From NCBI GenBank assembly GCA_015680685.1, contig MNCI01005255.1:875204-939203 (forward strand): 64,000 nucleotides of DNA. Direction: 5' to 3'. The translations under genes were made by a program, and so were the position numbers. The stretch comes from Gnetum montanum. Taxonomy: Eukaryota > Streptophyta > Gnetopsida > Gnetales > Gnetaceae. This document shows, piece by piece, positions 59,042-64,000 of this stretch; position 1 is the first letter of the stretch, and each line of letters starts with the position of its first letter. Below the pieces are notes generated by a model. That model was given only the letters and a program-made list of their open reading frames with translations. It searched no databases and was not told where the DNA came from.

Positions 59042-60559
59042 TGTAACGATGGAAAACGTCGGTAGCTGGAAATACCGACCGAAATTTCGTGTACACAGCT
59101 TTAACCACGGATCCGCGCGAGGGCTAAGCTGGAAAAACGAATCCGCGGTGCCCTGAACGGTCTTGTCGATCAGACAGGCACTTACGGGTCAGTAAAAGCG
59201 ATGACGATTATGGATCTTTGCGTGTCATGATTTGGTGCGAGAGATCGTAAAACGGGAAGACAACGACGTAGATGGATCGCTACGAAGATAACGCCAAAAT
59301 GCCGAAAAGATGCTAATCGGGAGAGAAAACAACGTGTACGTCGCAAAGATCAAAGATCTATGTTTTAATGCTAGATCGGATGTATGCTTGTGTGTATATC
59401 ACGTTACAATGGAAGAAAACCCTCAACAACTGGATACAAAATGAGCACAAAACAACAAGAAAACTGTCTGGACAGAAGTTTGATCTACCTTGTAGGCCCA
59501 AAGCTTAGGTGCAGGAATGGTCAAGCTCTGAAGTCTGTCGATCTTTTGAACAATAGAACCTGCTAACTGGGCGAGACGACTCTGCAATTCCCGTTCTACT
59601 TCTTTACTTCGGGTAGATCTGCTGTTAGGACTCAGGCGTGCTGCGTTCTGTTTCTGCTAAAGGATAATGTTTGCAGTGATTACCAAAAGGTTGCTCTTGT
59701 TTCTCTGTTCAAGGCGATAAGTGTTCCCTTGCTCAGAAAATGCTCTTGTCCTCTTGATCTGCTGCCAACAAAAGCGATAAAAATGCTCTGGTGCTCTGGT
59801 TCGTTTTCTTGTCAAGTGGCTAACTCCCCCCAAAATCCCCCTTGTATATTTGTCAGCCGGAGTATTTATAGGCCGCGACACGCGCAACCCTGATGTTGTG
59901 GGCCTGAATGTCGTGGATCCTGTTGACACGATTCTTTTAAGTCAAGCTGCGACTACGCACAACACACTCTTTTGCATGTTGTGCGTGTAATTGCATGCTA
60001 TGCGTGCAAAGATCAGGCCCATGATAGGCGTGTCTCGGCTGCGTTTGCGCTCATTCGCTTTGTGTTGCGTGTGTGAGCGCACTGACGTAAAAACAATGAG
60101 TTCAAGATCGTTTTACGCTCACTACGCAGCTGTGCGTGGCAAAGCGTAAATGTAACGTACGCTCACTACGCAACCATGCGTGGTGAAGCGTAAACAAAGT
60201 ATAACTTACGTTCATCACACAACTGCGCGTGATAAAGCGTAAATAATGCATAACTTACGCTTATCACGCAGCGGCGCGTGGTAGAGCGTAAGGAGCGTGC
60301 AACTTGAATCATGACCCACGCACTGGTACGCACCGCCGCGTAACGAGCGTAAAGGCCACTTATGTATGCGCCGCAAGAAAAAGTGCCAACTCGTCATGCC
60401 TCTCTGGATTTTTCCTTCAACTGTTTTGGAGCTTATTACGCTCATCACACTGTTGTGTGTGATGGAGCGTAAACTTGTCCTTAGACAAATTCGAGGCGCG
60501 TTCTCACTCAAATTACGAATCTTCACCTGAGGCCAACCTGTAATTTTCACGGTGTTTCA
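59042..60559 (-). repeat. R8 3' LTR (reverse orientation)
   Basis: 1,518 bp. On the plus strand it starts TGTAACGATGG and ends GGTGTTTCA, the reverse of TGAAACACC...CATCGTTACA. TATA box TATAAATA on the minus strand at 59870-59863. It matches the R4 LTR at both ends (TTACTGA, GGATCCGCG, GAACGGTCTTGTCGATCAG). Confidence 0.92.
60100..60475 (-). repeat. tandem hairpin array in R8 LTR
   Basis: Four units of about 44-49 bases lie in tandem between 60110 and 60300. Each is a near-perfect palindrome with outer arms TTACGCT/AGCGTAA and inner arms CACGCA/TGCGTG, for example ACTTACGCTTATCACGCAGC at 60252 followed by GGCGCGTGGTAGAGCGTAAG. A fifth, separate unit lies at 60434-60473. R4 has looser versions of the same half-sites at 17655-18180. 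Confidence 0.85.
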
Positions 60560-60627
60560 ATGGCCCCTCTTTGTTGACGGTTAGAGGGCTTACCCGAAAA
60601 ACGTCAACAAAGAATGCGAAACACCGG
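60549..60627 (-). repeat. inverted repeat across polypurine tract and LTR edge (R8)
   Basis: Plus-strand left arm ACGGTGTTTCAATGGCCCCT then CTTTGTTGACG (60549-60579). Right arm ACGTCAACAAAGAATGCGAA then ACACCGG (60601-60627). It pairs almost fully, with the GGCCCC of the polypurine tract bulged, as in R4. Confidence 0.87.
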
Positions 60628-61999
60628 ATTGGTAGAAGCAAGAACAACGTTCATCCATGAATGCTCAGGTGTTGCTCTGTTTACGTAAAAGGAAGGCTGG
60701 CGAGTATGAGAGGAAGGGTATAACTGGAAATAGGTTCGGGGAAGATGCAAACGGTGTGTTTATTTATGTCAACAGGAATGCTTTCAGACGAGCGTTGCGC
60801 ATCAAATCTGAGATATCTCTGTTACAAATTGTAGCAGGAATGCGTGCTAAAAGGAGCATTGCGCATCACTTTTGCGATGTCTCTGCTAGCGTGAGTATGA
60901 AAAGCAAAGCTGCGTATGGGAATTGGGTGGTGGGGAAGAAGGAAATAAGGATTAAGGTTAGATGCGTGTCAGGAAGAAATGCGCAAAGTGGAGTGGGTGG
61001 GCAAACCTGAGCAGCTATTTCAGCACGCTGTTGTACTTCGCCGCTCAGATGGACGCACCTTTGAATGACATCCTCGAAGTTAAGCAGCCTGCAACCACAA
61101 AAGGAAACAGAGGACGCCATTGCTTATGGACAAAAGACGGGGTTCTTGGAGCCCATGCTGTCTGATGTTGACCAGAGCCAATGGACTGCAAATGTTGAGC
61201 TGGAGCACTTGGGCGGAGCCGCCAATCCTGATGATTCGGCACTGCATACCTTCGCCAAAAGGCATCAGACGCAGTGCAGCTCACTGGTTGCACCGGGAAC
61301 CGGCCAGATGAATCTGCGAAGCCGGCGCCCGATAGCGATGATTGGCGGAGACTCCTGGGGCCATGACCAACGAGGATTTCGTTGGGGCTCCCGCTAACGA
61401 GGCTAAACTCCCAGAGCTGCGACCACTGCAGCGGGTGCGGTGGCGGCATCTCCGAGGGATCAGTAAGATGCCTCCTTGCTTGTCCGAGGGATCAGTAAGA
61501 TGCCGATGGGGTGGCGATACTGGGACTGTCTCAGTACCCCACCCCGTCTGCTGTGCAACTGTACAGGAGTGATCACGCTCGCTTGAACATGGTGGCGATC
61601 TGTACATCCCAGTTTTAAGTCTTGGAAGACTGCCGTTACTGGTTTTAAGTCTCAGCAGACCATGGTCCCAGTTTAAAGTCCGGGCAGACCGAGAAGTGCT
61701 AGTTTTACGTCGTAGCGGACGGTGGTAAGGCTGGTTTATGGTCTCAGCAGACCGTGCTGTGGATGTCAGTTTTATGTCATGACCCAGGGACAAATCTGTG
61801 CTGATTTTACGTCTCAGCAGATGGCTACTTACCTGTGCCAATTTAGCGTCGTGGCGGACGCGTGCAAAAGATGCCAGTTTTACGTCGTAGTGGACGGTCA
61901 GTGCCAGTTTCACGTCGTAGCGGACGCCTGCAAAAGATGCCAGTTTTACGTCGTAGTGGACGCGTACCGTCATACCTGCTGTCGACACCGTCGTTGCCG
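60628..61999 (-). other. R8 3' untranslated region with border repeats
   Basis: 60628-61600 has no convincing gene; several frames are open on both strands because the region is GC-rich, but none matches another copy as protein. 61605-61960 holds the border repeats in reverse (GCCAGTTTTACGTCGTAGTG, CAGTTTTAAGTC, CTGGTTTATGGTCTCAGCAG), about ten units. Confidence 0.7.
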
Positions 62000-64000
62000 C
62001 TAGATGAAATGCCGCTTTAAGTACACGTGATTCACAGGATTTGCTAACTTGTTGCCGTTGACGTCTGCCAATTTGAACGCTCCGTTGCTGTATGCGTCGG
62101 TTACCAAGAAAGGGCCTTCCCAGTTTGCAGAGAATTTTCCTACTGGTTCACGCACAGCCTTGAGAACCGAGTCTCCTTTCTTGATCGGACGCTGCTGAAG
62201 GTTATGATGATGCTTTTGCTTTTGCTTATCCTGATATTTCTCAATTGCCTCAAGAGCCTGTATTCGCTTCTCTTCCAATGACTCCAAGTCCATTATTCGA
62301 GCCTCAGTGTGTTGAGCCTCATTTATAATGGTGGAGAGGACCATTCTCAGAGAAGGAATTTGCAACTCCAGAGGTAGCACCGCCTCAGATCCGTAAACTA
62401 GGCTATAGGGCGTACTGCCTGTAGCTGTTCTACATGTAGTACGATATGCCCATAGCACGTAGAGGATCTGCTCATGCCACCGCCTTTTGTTACCGTCGAG
62501 CATTTTCTTGAGTAAATTGATGATTATCTTGTTCGATGCTTCAGCTTGACCATTTGCCTGTGGGTAATAAGGGGAGGAAAAGGACTGCCTGATGCCTAGG
62601 TTGTCACAGAAGGATTTGGTATCCACGCTACTAAACTGTGGCCCATTGTCGGTCACAATAGTCATTGGGAGACCAAATCAGGTTACAATGTTATCCAAGA
62701 TGAAATGGCAAACCTGTTGGGATGTAATTTTCCGCAGGGGGACAGCTTCTACCCACTTCGTGAAGTACTCGGTGGCGGTAATGATGAAGTTATGTCCTGT
62801 GGAAGATTTTGACGTGATGGATCCTATAATGTTAAGTCCCCATCGTTGGAATGGCCATGTGATCTGTGTGGTGTGCAACTCTGTGGGTGACACGTGGATG
62901 AGGTTTGCGTGACGTTGACACGTGTCACAGGTCTTAACCTTTGTCAAAAAATCCCTTTCCATGCGTGGCCAGTAGTACCCTAAGCGACAGATTTTTAGGG
63001 CCATAGCCCATGGTGCTACGTGGCCTCCGCATAGTCCCTCGTGAACCTCGCTAACGATGTGTTGTGCTTGGTCTGCGTTAACGTAGGTGAGCAATACGCC
63101 ATCAAAGGAGCGTCTGCAGAGAGTGCTGTCTCCGATGATGACGTAGTGCCTAGCGCGTTTACAGGTTGCATCTTTTTGCACGCGTGTTAAAGCAGCTGAT
63201 AATTCACCCTGCAAAAGATAAGATTTGATATGATCGTACCATTCAGGTGTGCTTTCCTCGGTGAGAGAGGAGATTTGCGCCGTCTGAATGATAGGGTCTG
63301 CGCAGTCTGTAATCAATGTAGGACAGGTGTTAAGCAAGTGCGACGGCACGTGTAAGGCCAGAGTGGCCAGTGCGTCGGCCAGCGTGTTGTTAGTCCGTGG
63401 GACGTGCTGGGCGTCGAAGGTCATAAATCGCCTCAGAAGATTTTTAGCCTGATCATAATAGGGCTGCAAGTGTACTGCTTTACAGGCGTAGACTCCAGTG
63501 ATTTGATTTATGACAAGCATCAAATTGCCCCTAATTGCCAGGTGTTGAACATCGAGTTCGCCTGCAATTAGTAATCCCCTGAGGAGCCCCTCGTACTCTG
63601 CCACATTGTTTGTACAAGGGAAGGTCAATCGATAAGCGTGTAGACGCACGTCCTCAGGCGATAGCGTAAGAACAGTGGCCGCACTGTCGCCTCTGGCGGT
63701 TGAAGCTCCATCGAAATACAATATTGCTTCGAGGCCTGTCGAGACAGGGCTTAAACTATGTACATGCTCATCAGGAAATTCTGTCTCTACAGTGGCGTGG
63801 TTGTCAATTGGTGAAGTTGTTAACTGGTCGGCTATTGCTTGGCCCTTCGTGGATGATTGGCCAATGTAGTAGAGGTCGAACTCCGCGGTGATAGCCTTCC
63901 AGCGAGCGATTTTGCTACTTTCGTATAGACTATGCGTAATGGCCCTAAGGATGTTATTTTTACAAATGACGTTAACCTGACTGCGAAAAAGGTAATGCCT
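62000..64000 (-). CDS. pol: pol of R8, RNase H to integrase, near-intact, continues past the window
   Basis: The frame is open from the window edge (64000) to 62681. One TGA at 62680-62678 then interrupts it, and it is open again to the natural stop at 62000. In order: end of the first RNase H/connection (RHYLFRSQVNVICKNN), archaeal-type RNase H (FDGASTARGDSAATV, CTNNVAEYEGLLRGL, NNTLADALATLAL), integrase zinc motif (HEGLCGGHVAPW, CDTCQRH), catalytic core (GLNIIGSI, TDNGPQF with its Asp at 62650-62648, GQAEASNK) and C-terminal domain ending HVYLKRHFI. No chromodomain. The stop replaces the Arg codon found in R4 (VTRFGLP). Strictly this makes it a single-stop pseudogene; readthrough is not to be assumed. 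Confidence 0.88.

Larger units (their letters stand above)
59042..64000 (-). mobile_element. R8: youngest element, 3' part, minus strand
   Basis: 3' LTR 59042-60559, polypurine tract and inverted repeat, 3' region, border repeats, integrase and RNase H domains up to the window edge. CpG-rich words (ACGC, GCGT, CGCG) are common here, whereas older copies show TG/CA in the same words. This suggests less time for methylation-driven decay. It lies in the R7 integrase with flank CTATG at 59037-59041; the partner is outside the window. Confidence 0.88.

Noticed and set aside
61045-61449. Several overlapping ORFs on both strands in the R8 3' region
   Set aside because: GC-rich sequence with few stops; the frames are not conserved in R4 at 32100-32600, which aligns as DNA only.

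Overview
The window is wholly plant repetitive DNA. It is a nested stack of related LTR retrotransposons of the Ty3/gypsy (Metaviridae) type. I see no host gene, rRNA, tRNA or CRISPR array. The polyprotein reads gag with a CxxHxxCGH zinc knuckle, protease (PR), reverse transcriptase (RT), RNase H, a second archaeal-type RNase H, and integrase (INT) with no chromodomain. That order is typical of the plant Tat lineage (Ogre/Retand relatives). The elements are very long (17-19 kb) and stacked deeply, which suggests a land plant with a large genome; the species cannot be told from the sequence.

Layout. I call the copies R1 to R8. R1 (minus strand, oldest) survives only at 53094-55614. R2 (plus) lies in R1 and covers 7374-53093, with its left end cut by R5 and outside the window. 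R5 (minus) occupies 1-7373 and sits in the R2 gag. R3 (plus, 13385-49567) sits in R2 with target duplication CCTAC. R4 (plus, 17495-34597) sits in the R3 gag with target duplication AATGG. R6 is an LTR scrap at 51154-51490. R7 (minus, 55615-59041 and onward) sits in R1. R8 (minus, 59042 to beyond the end) sits in the R7 integrase and looks youngest.

The most interesting content is a second gene carried inside these elements. Between PR and RT lies a 4-5 kb block encoding, on the opposite strand, a spliced gene, here called the aORF gene. In R4 I can place eight exons (27686 down to 23633) whose seven introns all have GT/AG ends and whose reading phases fit from exon to exon, predicting roughly 1,080 residues. 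The same gene is recognisable in R1, R2, R3 and R5. All copies carry stops, but exon 1 is exactly 119 nt in R3 and R4, exon 2 is 450 nt in R2 and 449 nt in R4, and exon 3 can be read as 275 nt in R2 and R4. R3 keeps a TATA/CCAAT-like promoter for it. I do not recognise the protein. Because the PR frame stops before this block and RT restarts beyond an intron-acceptor-like site, the whole gene may lie inside an intron of the sense transcript.

Two further structures recur. A roughly 30-bp inverted repeat spans the polypurine tract and the start of the 3' LTR in four copies (R3, R4, R7, R8). Arrays of short palindromes fill the LTRs. A third repeat, built on AAACTAGCA or AAACTGGCA, marks the borders after PR, before RT and after INT.

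Nearly all coding regions are broken. The exception is the R8 RNase H-integrase part at 62000-64000, which has a single visible stop.
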